From Byssochlamys sp. IMV 00236 (taxonomy: Eukaryota; Ascomycota; Eurotiomycetes; Eurotiales; Thermoascaceae), in NCBI GenBank assembly GCA_001931875.2, contig MSJH02000674.1, positions 60,851 through 124,850 on the forward strand: a stretch of DNA of 64,000 nt, in the 5' to 3' direction. Positions 35,698 to 47,451 of this stretch are shown here, in pieces. Positions within the stretch are counted from its first letter, which is position 1; each line of letters opens with the position of its first letter. The position numbers and the translations under genes were made by a program. The notes under the pieces were generated by a model. The model saw nothing but the letters and a program-made list of their open reading frames with translations, made no database searches and was not told the DNA's origin.

Positions 35698-38600
35698 ATG
35701 GAGGGTGGTATCTCTCCGCCAAGCGCGGCTCCTGATGGCCTCTCCTCTCTCCGCCGTCAGGAGGACTTATCGATCGATTTCCACATACCAGAACCCCTCG
35801 GGGCCCAGACCACTCCTCCGCCGGCAACCTCTCCTCCAGTACACAGGAAGCCATTGCCCGGGAATGCGTCACCAGTAGTCCTCCAAGAACCGATTGATTC
35901 TACGCCGTCATCTCCATATCCAGACCGCCTGTCAAGGGAGCAGAGCGCTTCCAGCAGAGCAGCGCCCCCTGCTCTCGACGACCTGGGAATCCTACTGGAT
36001 GATTCGGTGCCGTATTTACCCAGGGATCTTGATAGGTACGCGACCTCGTTTCCATTGACCATGGATGAATGGCAGGAATGTAGTTTGGAAAGCTAACACA
36101 TCAACTATCTATCTACCTCACAGGTTTCCTCGCAAGTCAGAGTTCATCCCATATCCTATAGACACCTCACTCGTGGTTGAAGACGAAGAAGGATACCAGC
36201 TAGCGAATGGAACGCCGATTCACTCACGTCTCTCGAGCGAACCTTTCATACCCGTTCTGAAGTCACCACCTCAGAATCATAAGCGGGCGGATACTACTAT
36301 GGCATTGCACCCTCTCACGAAGAAGCCACCTCCTCTTCGTGTAGACTCTGGGGCGCGCAGTATGTCGGGCAGCTCCTCGGATGCAAAACAACCAAAAACT
36401 CCCGGGAACAAAATCACATCTTTCTTCGGTTGGAAGACGGCTTCATCTCCGGGAGACGAATCGGCAGGTACCGATGACTCTGGCAGATCACCAGTACCAT
36501 CACAAATGGTCACTTCTTACCCGAATGGAACCAAGGCTGTTCCTACGGCCATAGACGTGACCAAGGCCAATGGACTCCAAACCCCCACCAGGATGGGTTC
36601 CATTGGGTCTGCGATGTCAGGGGACCCAGACCTGACCCTGAAAGTGAACCAGCTGGAGGCGGAACTGCGAGAAATCAGCACAGAACTGGCAGGGTCTATC
36701 CGGCGCGAAATGGATCTGGAAGATCTGGTCGACAGGTTGCAGTCGGAGATTGGCACGGATTCGAACCGGCGTACAAGTGACTACTTTTCTGATTCGGGTG
36801 CTGGCTCTGTAAAATACGGCCCTGACAGCGGGGGCAGACCTGAGGATATTGAGAGGATCAGACGAGCAGCAGAGCAAGAACGGGCTCAACTGAAGGTGGA
36901 GCTATCACAAAAATGGCAGGAAGAAAGATCCCGTCGAGCGGCCTTCGAATCGCACGTTCAGCTGCTGGAAAGCCAAGTACAGCAGGTAGGTCATATCGCC
37001 CCGGCTTAACTGTACAGACTAGTCTAATGTGTCACCAGTTCCGCCGCGAGAGAGTCGACGCATCGAACCTTGCATCCAGAACCAAAGAGCTTGAGCTAGC
37101 CCTGGAAGATACTCGTCGAAAACTTGCCGAGGAACGGCAGTTGAAGGATAACTTTGAGGATCTCCTCACAGCAATGAGGGTCGAACTGGAACAACATCGA
37201 AATGAAAGAGACCAGCTCAAAGATGAGGCCATTCCCCAACTGCAGGCGCGTCTTCGGGATTCAGCAGGTGCAGCACCCGATGAGGAAGTCTCTCGTCTAC
37301 GACAAGAGCTTGAAGCGTTGAGAGCCGAAAATGCGACATTGGCACAAAGTAGATTCAGTTCCATAGCCGAGGAAGATGGTGACATTCCACGAAGAGGCTC
37401 TCTGATTGGCCTGACAAGGTCCAGTTCCCTGGCGAGACGACCAGCAAAGCCCACCGGTTCCCTTTCCAGGTCGAACTCCGTGTCTGGAAAGGACAGGGAG
37501 AGTCGTGACTCTTTGGCTGACAGAGTGAAGGATGTGGAGGCTCAGCGAGATGCTCTCCATCAAGCCCTAAAGAGTCTATTGGAGCGCCAAGCTTACCAGA
37601 CCAGGGAGAGCGAAAAGCGCATCAGGATGCTGGAGATAGAGCTGGAGCGTGCCCAAGAATGTGGAACTCCGCGTAGATTAGGATATGAAAGAGAGGTCCG
37701 GACTCTTCGAGAAGAAATCAACCTCCTGAGACAACGAGCAGACGAGGCTTTGGAACAAAAGTGGCAATGTGAGAAGGGCTTGGGCGGCTTGAAGATGGAC
37801 CTTGACCGTGCTGAGCAGGAGACACATTCTCTCCGAGTATTGCTGCAGGAGCATGATATTGCGGTTCCGGAATATTTGGCCGGCTCTCGCGAAGAACTTG
37901 CCGATGTACAGGCTACATCTTCCTCATTGGAAGCCGCTTACCAGCAACTCCAGGCTGACAGAGAGTACGCTGAAGCCAACGCCCCAGCCTCGCTTGAGGA
38001 AGAGCAGAAGCTTGCAGAACAGCTCGCGGCTTCTGTCGAGAGAACCGAAGCACTAGCTAGCCAGGTCCGACAGCAACTGGAAACGAACAACAGAATGCGA
38101 AACCGGCTTGCCGAGGCTATCAGCAGAGGTGAAAGAGAGCAGAAGCTCTCTGCTGCTCGCATCAACGACATGCAGCAGAAACTGAAGGCTCTGGAGGACA
38201 CAGTGCTTCAAGCTCAGCAGCAATCAGAGGAAGAAGTTGCGAAGCATGAGGAAGACATTAAATTGCTGAAGGATAACCACAACGCTCAGCTCCTTCGTGC
38301 GAAGAACGGGATCCGTACCCCAGTTCTGCTCTCGCCGAAGCCTCCTTCCTCGCCATTCTTTGACGGCCGCTCGCCGCGCCTGGATCGGACCACAGCCGGT
38401 GAAGGTATGGCCCTGAGCCAAGCCGTCAAGACTGAGGCACTTGAGGCGCGGGTGAAGGAGCTCGAAAAGGCTCTCCGTGATGCCGATATGGAAATGGAGG
38501 AAGTGGTGGGCCGCATGAACAAGGCGCAGATCGAGGTCGCGGAATTGCAGTTTGACAGGTAAGTTGCCCTCTGACAAGCCTCGAGTTGGATTAAATGTAA

Positions 38601-38707
38601 TGATGACTGACATGCTATCTTGTAGGGAAAATGCTCTCCGTGAGACTCGTCGACTTCAGGCGGAAATCATGGCCGAGCGCGAGAAGTTCCAGGCTCTGAG
38701 GGGCTAA
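35698..38707 (+). CDS. Long coiled-coil protein of unknown function
   Basis: Not assigned to a named family. Four exons: 35698-36035, 36124-36985, 37039-38558, 38636-38707 in the simplest count, with the last acceptor at 38625 giving exon 38626-38707; total 933 residues. The first 220 residues are Pro/Ser-rich and disordered, with a short conserved-looking block (DDLGILLDDSVPYLPRDLDRFPRKSEFIPYPIDTSL split here by intron 1). A second disordered Ser/Thr stretch contains KITSFFGWK, a pattern seen in fungal coiled-coil scaffold proteins. From about residue 300 to the end it is almost entirely heptad coiled coil (LEAELREISTELAGSIRREMDLEDLV onward) broken by one Ser-rich spacer with GLTRSSSLARRP. 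The final exon adds RENALRETRRLQAEIMAERE. Role in polarity, septum or cytoskeleton is only a guess. Confidence 0.82.
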
Positions 38708-39235
38708 TTCCTCATGACTCGTTGCTTATCACACCATAACACTCTGCCCGATTTTACATTCGTTTCTCGATACCCGACTTATCTTGAGGGTCAGCGTCTC
38801 CTCGTGCTTTAGCGCTTTTCTCGCCATCGGGTATACCACTTACGCTGGGTGTTTGGAGTTCTTTTTGAGGGTGTGAAAAGCCGTTTGACTTCCGGCTACT
38901 TACTTCCATTCGGGCCGTGCACTTGGATTGCACGCTTTTGTTGCCCCCGCAGTGCCTATTTATCGATGTAAACCTGGATAATGTGTATTTACACGACTGT
39001 ACAGATATTGTTGGATGATGCATGGTTTGTTTTGGAGATGTTGGAGGGCCGCTGAAACTTTTCAAAGTGGCAGATACGGATTGAAGTTGTACATATTATA
39101 TAAACCGTGACTATAAATACTCAATGACTAATATAATTCTCATCAGATTAATTACAAGACTGGTTAGAGCTACTCGTATGTTGACTGGCTTGTCAGATTC
39201 CGATGTCTCCCATGTCATGACAAGACAGGGCGGTT

Positions 39236-39274
39236 TTATCAGATCCTGCTGATCAAGAGATAGGGTTATCTGAT
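39236..39274. promoter_or_regulatory. Twin SreA-type GATA sites
   Basis: TTATCAGAT at 39236-39244 and TTATCTGAT at 39266-39274 are both exact reverse complements of ATCWGATAA, the consensus reported for the iron-responsive GATA repressor SreA of Aspergillus. Spacing is exactly 30 bp (about three helical turns). They lie about 510-550 bp before the ferric reductase ATG, which suggests iron-dependent repression (inference). Confidence 0.6.
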
Positions 39275-39316
39275 GCCGCTAGCGCACTTAGGGTCCGCGT
39301 GGCCCCGGTAGCCCCT

Positions 39317-39321
39317 CCAAT
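39317..39321 (+). promoter_or_regulatory. CCAAT box in ferric reductase promoter
   Basis: CCAATCA lies 43 bp after the second GATA site. The CCAAT-binding complex with HapX acts at iron genes in Aspergillus; whether it binds here is inference. Confidence 0.3.
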
Positions 39322-39783
39322 CAGTCCGGGCAGCGATGAACATCCAGCTGAACACGCGAATCGCCGCTTAAAAGCAACGAGCAAGTGGGCCAGTGGACCT
39401 GTTGGCACTCGGCGTTAACATCGGTTGCCTATGGACGGAGAAACATGCCACCAGAGACCGTCTGTCTGGCTCCCACTTCTCTTCCATCTCTCTTCAGACC
39501 GGAGGCTTGACACCTCGCTGAATCCTGGAGATGCGATTCCCGGTATTTGATTGCTACCGTCTTATCCTCCTCACCGTCAGCGCCGCAGTGTCTCTTCGAT
39601 CCGCGTGTTTGCTTATCGACTGAGAGCTTCACGGGTTTGGACTGATGTGTGGCACGAGGCCATGGTCTCTAGAAAGCCGATATCCCTCCTTTACAATAAA
39701 ACTGACCTTCTATCAACTCTGGGAGCACGAAACGGCATAACATCCCTCTAATCCTTCGACTTCCTACGCTGTCTGGTAGGAAG

Positions 39784-42600
39784 ATGTTCTCAAGACTTCT
39801 GATCCTCCTCGCCTTGACATGTGGCATTCTGGTATCAGCAGATGAAGCCACAAACCAAGAAAGATGCGTGGAATCGATATTTGAGGCTTACAGCCGGCTT
39901 TCCTTCAACGGTTCTCATTCCCAACCGTGGCTCGTCAACTCATGCAAGAATGCTCTGCGAACGCGGTCCATCTACGCCGCAGCGAAGGTCTACTGCTCAC
40001 CGTCTGAAATCCAAGCCGGAATCGCACATATCAATGAGCCGTGCCAAGGGGATCTTGCCCGTACGCCCTATTCTGAGATTGAACCCGAACTCACGGATGA
40101 ATATATTCGAGGGTTGAGAGTGGTGGAATACAAAGAGGTCTCGAAAGCTGTGGAGCTAGACAGTCCGGTTCTGATTTCAAGGGCATACTTCGAAGCCGCT
40201 TTTAGGACAAATGTTAGTACTGTGATCTTCAGATGGGAGTGCTGCGATCTAACTGTTTTTAGGCTGCTTGGTCTCTTGTTGCTCGTATGCACCGCGTATA
40301 TGGGTATGTATAATCTCTGGCAGTCGGACTAGCGATCTCGTTTATTGATTTAAACGCAGTGCTGCAACATATTGGTTCTGGGGTATGGTGCTCCTCTTCG
40401 GTATAGTGAACAATGCATTATACCACTTCTTTTACTCTCAGGTAGAGCCTTCGAAATGGGACGTGGAGAGCAGCCCCAAATCACTCCATGCTCTCCGCAA
40501 TAGCTGCAACCGTCTTTTAGGGGGAATCTATCACTTTGTGAGGACGCACTTTGTCATCCCTCCAGCGTTTGGTTCTCATCATCAGCGTCTCTTTTATTAC
40601 TGTACGATTCCCACTCGTATGGAAGCTGTGCCAATTGTCGTATATTATACGATGAGTTTTCTTTTCACGATTTTGAGTTATGATATATTTGAGGGAAATC
40701 TCTAGTAAGTTTCCGATGCCTTTGGAAGGAAATTCTCACTTAGACGTCACAGCTGGCAAGATCCCTGGGAACAGATGTGGCGGTACGTGTCTGACAGGAC
40801 CGGCATCTTGTCATATGCGAACCTCTGCCTGTTGTGGTTGTTCGGTGGGCGCAACAATCCATTCATTTGGGCAACGGGTTGGAAATTCTCAACCTTCAAC
40901 CTGTTTCATCGGACCATTGCGCGTGTTGCGACGATTCAGGCTATTGTTCACTCAATCGGATACACGATCCAAACTGCGAACAGTAAGTCTAGATAAGTGC
41001 TATAATAAGCAGATACTTGTGGATTGTGCGTTAACTTGATTACAGAACATACATATTTTATCTATCTTCCTATGCCATGGTGGTACATGGGCATTGTGGT
41101 ATGTCTCCTTCTCATCGATTGTGCGGAAGGTATCAGCTGTCCAGACTGGAAAAAAGATTGCTAATGAATAAATAGGCCACCGTATGCATGGGCCTCTTGC
41201 TTCTTTTCTCCTCGATATATCTTCGAAAACATTACTACGAATTATTTCTGATAATCCACATATCTTTCTCTTTTGTATGCATAGGGGCATTATTTGTGTA
41301 GGTTCTCCTTCCTTCCTTCCTTTCATGTCACAATATAATGTATCTGACTTGTTTCTACAGCCACACAGCTATATTCAGTGGAGAATATGATATATACCTA
41401 TGGCCGGTTGTCATCGTGTGGTTACTCGATCGATTTGCTCGCATCGTGCGTCTGGCCTACTGCAACATCCATGTTCGGCTTTCTCGCAATTTCATAATGC
41501 GCACGAGAGGAAGAGTGTCCTACAACAAAGCCTCGGATATGGTCAGACTGGAGGTCGCTGCTGGAAACCCCAAGCTTGAACCCAAGCCTGGGGAACATTA
41601 CTACATCTACCAGCCTCTGAAGTGGAGAGGCTACGAGAGCCATCCCTTCACACTGGGGGCTTGGACAACTGATAACAATGAAATGTCGGTAACCGAGAAT
41701 TCATCATCACCAGTACCGCTCAGAGACTTAGAGGAACAATCAGAGTTGGAGATATGTCATGCTAATCCAAATTCATGCAGTGAAACTGAGGAGTCTTCAT
41801 TGACTTTTGGCTCGGGAGAAAGCTTTCTTCCCGCTCGTCGCAAGCTCGTCTTCTGGATCCGGCCGTTCGATGGTTGGACCAAGCGTCTTCGAGACGAGTG
41901 CCTCCGTTCTCCGGGCTGTCGATTAGAATCCACATTCCTTATCGAAGGACCTTATGGTCATACATCGCCGACCCGTCATTATGAGAATGTTATCTTTATA
42001 GCTGGTGGAAGCGGCGTTGCAGGTGTCCTGCCCTATATTGAAGAGCATATTCTCAGCACTCCATCACACTCTTCAGAAGCTATTACTGAATGCGCACCCA
42101 TATCCTCGTCATCGTCAGCGACACTTCTTAATGCAGAGACAAACCCTCCAGCAGGCAACAAGACAACGAGGACCCGTAACGTAACCCTAGTATGGACAGC
42201 CCGACAACGCGCCCTTCTTCATGAGATCGGATGTCGTGAGCTTCGACCAGCACTTGGGCGCAAGGGTTTCGATGCAAGATTCTATGCCACAAGGGACCCT
42301 GAACCACCAAAGACAGATGCTTCTGCTGGGGATGAGACGAATATCGTGATGCCCACCGAGAACACCAAGCTCTTACAAGAAGACTCCAACTTGAATATTG
42401 TGTCGGGACGGCCCGACATTAGATCTATTATTCTAGGCATTGTCCGGGAATCAGGTCCGACAGGTTTATATGCAGGTAAGACGGCAGTCCTCGTCTGTGG
42501 CCCCGGGGGAATGGCCGACGAAGCGCGACTTGCTGTTCATCAAGCATTGAAGGAAGGGTATTCAGGAGTTGAATACTTCGAAGAGGCGTTTGGCTGGTAG
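39784..42600 (+). CDS. Ferric/cupric reductase, FRE family
   Basis: Plasma membrane metalloreductase that moves electrons from NADPH via FAD and two hemes to extracellular Fe(III)/Cu(II). Seven exons: 39784-40212, 40263-40303, 40360-40704, 40753-40982, 41046-41098, 41176-41297, 41361-42600; 819 residues. A signal peptide ([19 protein letters not shown]) is followed by a Cys-containing extracellular segment to about 130 and then the ferric reductase transmembrane domain. Heme ligands are visible as FHR and VHS separated by 13 residues, and as KHYYELF and IIHIS. The cytosolic part has HPFTLG (FAD), EGPYG and [12 protein letters not shown] (NADPH), [11 protein letters not shown] and the C-terminal EYFEEAFGW. 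Acidic/Ser insertions in the FAD domain are family-typical. The twin GATA sites upstream fit iron regulation. Confidence 0.93.
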
Positions 42601-43490
42601 AGCTGGTGCAGAAACAACTATTGCATATAGAATTATAACTGTTCATGTCTATTGCTTGAACCTGTCGCATTGCATTTTGGCGCGTTTTGGAAAGAATCGG
42701 TGGAGTTATTGTGTTCTGATGCGAGATACAAGCAGCATAATGTCGCATAGACATAACAATGAAACGAACCTCATTTTAGACTGATTTATTGCGACCGCTT
42801 AAGTAAATTCTTACCCATATGCTTTATCAAATAGAGAATATTGATGGCGATGACCATGCTGAATCCTTTCCTTTGTGCTGATGCTGAAATGTGTTTGTCT
42901 GCTTTGCATCTACCTAATGCGGCATCCAAATGCATCGGAGTCAAGTTGCCATCCCACTTCAACCCCCTCATTCGTGCTTCTACAGGTAAGACGGAGAGTT
43001 CCCTCTAGAAGAAGAGCCATCTTTTTGACCCCTTATCTGGTCTTACCCCGAACGGGATATCAAAGGCAGACTAGCATCTACCATAAGCCCCAGGTCTATT
43101 GCGTACTGGACGGCCGCTGTCCGAGCGCCGCTTTCCTGCGCCGCGGCACAGCTTCGACTCGGAACTGTTGTTGGGACAACACGCGCTACTCGAAATAAGA
43201 TACAGCTTTTTGTCCTATTCTGACCACTGGTGAATTTGTCGCTGTTCCATATTTCCAGGAAACACGTCGAGTCTTCCGTGTTATTCCTTTAATTAGACCC
43301 GTCTGGTGGAAAGAGATCAGCTTCGCGCTGCGGGAACCTTTGCGACGATCCGGGGTAAAATCCTCAAAAAATACTGCGAACGCACTCTAGCGATTTGGCA
43401 AGCTCGTCGCGAGTCCATTTATTCTGACTCCTGAGCCGTCGTTCGTGACTTCAATACGGAATCGCCTATTTACCTACCTTCATTTCCATC
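42601..43490. other. Intergenic, no gene seen
   Basis: 890 bp between two rightward genes. Several short open frames show no protein-like features. The right part is the promoter of the Apq12-like gene. Confidence 0.4.
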
Positions 43491-44087
43491 ATGGATTACC
43501 TACAAGGTGAGTCTCATCTACCCTCCTCAAACCATCAAACCACAAACCACTCACTCACTAACGATCCAAACGAAATCTCCACAGAGCAAATCATCCCATA
43601 CCTTCGAATCTCATCCATGAAAAACATCCAAACACTCACATCCGGGCACCTCTCTTCGATCCGCACCAGCTATCTCGAACCATACATCATCCAACCCCTC
43701 TCTTCTCTCCTCGCTTCTTCCACCCCCGACCTCGTATCCGTGTTTCTCCTCGCGCTCATCTTGCTCATCTCCCTCAAAGTCCTCGACTATGCGCGCCGTG
43801 TTATCGTCTTTTGGATCACGCTAGCGTTCCGGTTGGTGTTTTGGGGAACTGTGATCGGGGTGGCGTATTATGTTTATACTGTGGGTGTGGAGAAGACTGT
43901 TAAGGATCTGGGATGGTTGTGGGGTATCGCGGAGGGGTTTGTTGAGGATTTAGTGCAGCATGGTAGTAGCCATGCTGCGAATGGGGGGAAGTATGGAAGT
44001 GGATATGGATATGGAGGAGCTGGGAAGCAGCGGTATGGACGGGATTCGAGGAGTGGGTATGGAAAGAAGACAGGAAGGGGATGGTGA
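43491..44087 (+). CDS. Apq12-like nuclear envelope / pore biogenesis protein
   Basis: Small membrane protein of the nuclear envelope and ER, linked in yeast to pore complex assembly and membrane fluidity. Two exons: 43491-43506 (16 nt) and 43585-44087; 172 residues. After the split start MDYLQ-EQIIPYL come two closely spaced hydrophobic segments (about DLVSVFLLALILLISLKVLDY and IVFWITLAFRLVFWGTVIGVAYYVY), the arrangement expected for Apq12. The tail is Gly/Tyr/Arg-rich with repeated GYG and RYG and ends GRGW. The very short first exon matters: reading through the intron would give a different head. Assignment is by topology and tail composition and is less firm than for the enzymes. Confidence 0.75.
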   Translation: MDYLQGESHLPSSNHQTTNHSLTNDPNEISTEQIIPYLRISSMKNIQTLTSGHLSSIRTSYLEPYIIQPLSSLLASSTPDLVSVFLLALILLISLKVLDYARRVIVFWITLAFRLVFWGTVIGVAYYVYTVGVEKTVKDLGWLWGIAEGFVEDLVQHGSSHAANGGKYGSGYGYGGAGKQRYGRDSRSGYGKKTGRGW

Positions 44088-44679
44088 TGATTCGTAGACT
44101 TTTTATTGAAGGCATAATGTCCAGAATGGGCGCGTTGGATTATAAATTTTTTTTATGAGCGTTGTTGGCTGTTTATGAATACATGATGAGCTACGGAAGT
44201 CTAGTTTTGGGGTTCTCAGAGTAGGAGTTGGTTGTTTTCTGGATGTTCGAATGGTCTATATGATGGTATTCATTAGGCTTATTCATTCTGCCAGTGGGCT
44301 ATTTTGCGATTTTGAGATGTCTTTCACAATCGAGATGTGATATCAGTGGCTCTCCCATGCTGATCTCCCGTCGCCAATCGGGCATATCATGAGACGAAAT
44401 CATAGATCCCGGCCTGTTTCATCTCTCAGATATACATGGCTCAGCTCATTGCCATTCTTCTGTCGATCATTGTGAGGAGCAGCTGCGCCGACCGGGCTTT
44501 AGGTAGAGAGCAGCCGCTCAAATCGAGTTCGGCTCATGAGCTGCAACATGCTAGAAGTCGTGGTCCTTTTCTCTTGCTCATAACAGTGCAAAGGCAGCAC
44601 CTCGACCGCCTTGGAGCAGTTTTCGAGCTCGTATTCGTCTTCCCGTTTGATAAAATTTGCACGTCTAGTAAAGAAAAGC
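44088..44679. other. Convergent intergenic region
   Basis: 592 bp between the Apq12-like and GPN3 3' ends. T run at 44145-44153; nothing else recognised. Confidence 0.4.
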
Positions 44680-45558
44680 TCATACGTCGGCATCTTCCCA
44701 GTCAACTTCCTGCTCATTACCCGGTTCTTTCGGCTCCTGCGCCTCGTGGAATTGAGTCGCATCGTCAATATAACTGAGTACCGCCGCAACACTGTCTTCA
44801 TCCTGGACATCTAGTTGAAGGAAAGACACCATGCTGAAATCGTCGATCAACTGACCCACTGCGCGGTTCAACCGCTTGAACGAACCACCGCTCAACAGTG
44901 CACCTGTTCCGGACGGATCACTCTCCACCTCTTCCGCCTCTGTAGATTCATCCTGCAGGAGTTGCACATCGACATTGGCGAATCGTTTCAGTTCCCGTCG
45001 TGTGATGACGTCCTTGATCTGATCCATCTTGGTCAAGATATTGACGTGCGGCATCTCGAGCATGATCATTGCGGACATGGCGCTTAGTGTTCCTGCGAAG
45101 AACTTGGCCTTGTCGACGACGAACGTGCTCTCGAGGAGATATGCAGCGCATAGTGAGATATTCAAGGGACCGGCGCGCGAGAGGAAATTTACCAGCGACG
45201 GTAATAAGGGGACGTGCGTATAAAGCTCGATCTGGCCCGGCATATCGAAGATAATTAGATATTCCTCACTCAGAGGATCCAGCGCTTGTGTGAGGAAGTC
45301 GAGATTCTGCAAGAGGAATTCGAAACAATAGATCAGGCCGCCGTTGGGACCTAGCCCGAGCTCTTCCATGACGTCCTCTAACGTAATGAGCTCGCGGATA
45401 TCCAGGTCGGGTTCATAGCTGAAGGTCTCTGCGGCGGGATCTAAATTGACGTAGAAACAGCTTCTTCTGGTGTTTTGCAGGTGCTGGATCACTGCGCTGC
45501 AGAATGTCGTCTTGCCGGCGCCCGCGGGGCCCATCACCAGGACTCCAAATTTCGACAT
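44680..45558 (-). CDS. gpn3: GPN-loop GTPase 3
   Basis: GTPase that with Gpn1 promotes nuclear import and assembly of RNA polymerase II (family knowledge). Single exon, 292 residues. P-loop GPAGAGKTTF at 9-18, the family-defining GPN motif inside LGPNGGLIYC near residue 70, switch II FDMPGQIELYTH near 108, G4 TKMDQIK near 178. The C-terminal region after residue 200 carries an acidic insert (STEAEEVESDPSG), then FKRLNRAVGQLIDDFSMVSF and an acidic tail. The sequence QDEDSVAAVLSYIDDATQ distinguishes GPN3 from GPN1/2, consistent with the length. Divergent from the SAM synthetase gene. Confidence 0.94.
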   Translation of the reverse strand: MSKFGVLVMGPAGAGKTTFCSAVIQHLQNTRRSCFYVNLDPAAETFSYEPDLDIRELITLEDVMEELGLGPNGGLIYCFEFLLQNLDFLTQALDPLSEEYLIIFDMPGQIELYTHVPLLPSLVNFLSRAGPLNISLCAAYLLESTFVVDKAKFFAGTLSAMSAMIMLEMPHVNILTKMDQIKDVITRRELKRFANVDVQLLQDESTEAEEVESDPSGTGALLSGGSFKRLNRAVGQLIDDFSMVSFLQLDVQDEDSVAAVLSYIDDATQFHEAQEPKEPGNEQEVDWEDADV

Positions 45559-46052
45559 GGCTTCAACTTTTCGACAGCAAAAGAAACGAGGTGGGGTGTG
45601 GGGTAGAGATCAGCAGGGGGGCGGGGAGGAAGAGCAGGAGATCGGGTTGAGTATCGGAGAGGATAATAATCAGAAGAAACAGTTAGTTATCTAGTAGTAG
45701 TCGAGCAGTAGTAGCAAAAGACTCTAGAACTGCAAGTGTTCCGATGCGCGGAGGCCGTCCTGAAAGACGCTCGTATCACCGGCGCGTCTGGCAGCACGAG
45801 GCCCGGGCAGATTTTCCAGCCCATCTGCCGGCGGTGTCATTCTGCCTGCCCTGACCGCCCAGACATGGCGCCATCCATAGGCAAAACTCTTTCCACATAA
45901 ATACGCCGCGATCACCCCCACCTGTGGCCGACCAAGCGCCCCCCGATCTTTTTCTTCCTCTCTTTTTCCCCTCCCGGCTCGTTCATCCAGGCTTTCTTGA
46001 CCCTTTGGTTTCTTCCTTTTGGACAGTTCCGTTGAGCTTTTCATCCATCACA
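45559..46052. promoter_or_regulatory. Divergent promoter gpn3 / SAM synthetase
   Basis: 494 bp between divergent starts. A TATA-like CATAAATA at about 45895-45902 and a long CT-rich tract (about 45948-46030) precede the SAM synthetase ATG; both are usual in strongly expressed fungal genes. Confidence 0.5.
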
Positions 46053-47451
46053 ATGGGCAGCACCGCTACGCCGAAGGGGACTTTCCTCTTTACCTCCGAG
46101 TCGGTCGGTGAGGGTCACCCCGATAAGATTGCGTGAGTAGACCTGCCACTCAATGAAACCCCCTGGATTGGGCTTCATTCGACGAATTGACCAATGCTGA
46201 TATGTTCATCCACAGTGACCAGGTCTCGGATGCTGTCCTGGATGCCTGTCTGGCGGAGGACCCCCTCTCTAAGGTACTGCCGGCGATTTTGATCCCGTAT
46301 CTTCATAGCGTAAAGATGACCGCTTGATATTAACCATATCTTGCTTACAGGTTGCCTGTGAGACCGCAACCAAGACTGGTACGTAGAAAAAAAAAATGAA
46401 CCTACATGTTTATTGGAATATAATAAAGAGATTCCTAACATGGATTTTAGGTATGGTCATGGTCTTTGGTGAGATCACCACCAAGGCCCATCTGGACTAC
46501 CAGAAGATCATCCGTGGTGCCATTCAGGACATTGGCTACGATGACTCCTCCAAGGGCTTCGACTACAAGACCTGCAACGTTCTCGTTGCCATCGAGCAGC
46601 AGTCGCCCGACATTGCTCAGGGTCTGCACTACGACGAGGCTCTCGAGAAGCTTGGTGCCGGTGACCAGGGTATCATGTTCGGCTACGCTACCGATGAGAC
46701 TCCGGAGCTGCTGCCCCTGACCCTTCTGCTGTCCCACAAGCTGAACTCCGCCATGAAGCAGGCCCGTGTCGATGGCACTGTCCCCTGGCTGCGCCCTGAC
46801 ACCAAGACCCAGGTCACCATCGAGTACGCCCACGACAACGGTGCTGTCAAGCCCCTTCGCGTTGACACCGTCGTCATCTCCGCTCAGCACGCTCCTGACG
46901 TTGACACCGAGACTGTCCGCAAGGAGCTCAAGGAGAAGATCATCGAGAAGGTCATCCCCGCCAACCTGCTCGATGACCGCACTGTCTACCACCTGCAGCC
47001 CTCTGGTCTGTTCATCATCGGTGGTCCCCAGGGTGACGCCGGTCTGACCGGTCGTAAGATCATCGTTGACACCTACGGTGGATGGGGTGCCCACGGTGGT
47101 GGTGCCTTCTCCGGAAAGGACTACTCCAAGGTCGACCGTTCCGCTGCCTACGTTGCCCGATGGATCGCCAAGTCCCTGGTCAACGCCAAGCTGGCCCGTC
47201 GTGTCCTTGTCCAGCTCTCGTACGCCATTGGTGTTGCTGAGCCCCTCTCCATCTTCGTCGAGACCTACGGTACCTCCGACAAGAGCTCCGACGAGCTGGT
47301 CGCGATCATCCGCAAGAACTTTGACCTCCGTCCTGGTGTCATCGTGAAGGAGCTTGACCTGGCCAAGCCCATCTACTTCAAGACCGCCAAGAACGGTCAC
47401 TTCACTGACCAGAGCTTCCCCTGGGAGAAGCCCAAGACCCTGCAGTTCTAA
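46053..47451 (+). CDS. S-adenosylmethionine synthetase
   Basis: Makes S-adenosylmethionine from methionine and ATP in the cytosol (EC 2.5.1.6). Four exons: 46053-46132, 46216-46273, 46351-46378, 46451-47451; 388 residues, the normal length. Conserved parts: [21 protein letters not shown] with the ATP-binding [20 protein letters not shown], the signature [15 protein letters not shown] and the Gly-rich GGGAFSGKD phosphate-binding loop. The third exon is just 28 nt. The large exon has very strong C-ending codon preference, unlike most neighbours, which indicates high expression. This bias also opens a 317-codon frame on the opposite strand that is not a gene. Confidence 0.96.

Larger units (their letters stand above)
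38708..39783. other. Intergenic; ferric reductase promoter
   Basis: 1076 bp. The left part is the 3' flank of the coiled-coil gene (AT-rich near 39080-39150). The right part is the ferric reductase promoter with the GATA pair and a CCAAT box annotated separately. No gene seen. Confidence 0.5.

Noticed and set aside
42875..43198. 107-codon frame before the Apq12-like gene
   Set aside because: No family features and it lies in the likely promoter region.
46447..47400. 317-codon open frame antisense to SAM synthetase
   Set aside because: Val/Gly/Leu/Asp-rich product explained by the extreme C-ending codon bias of the sense gene; no family features.
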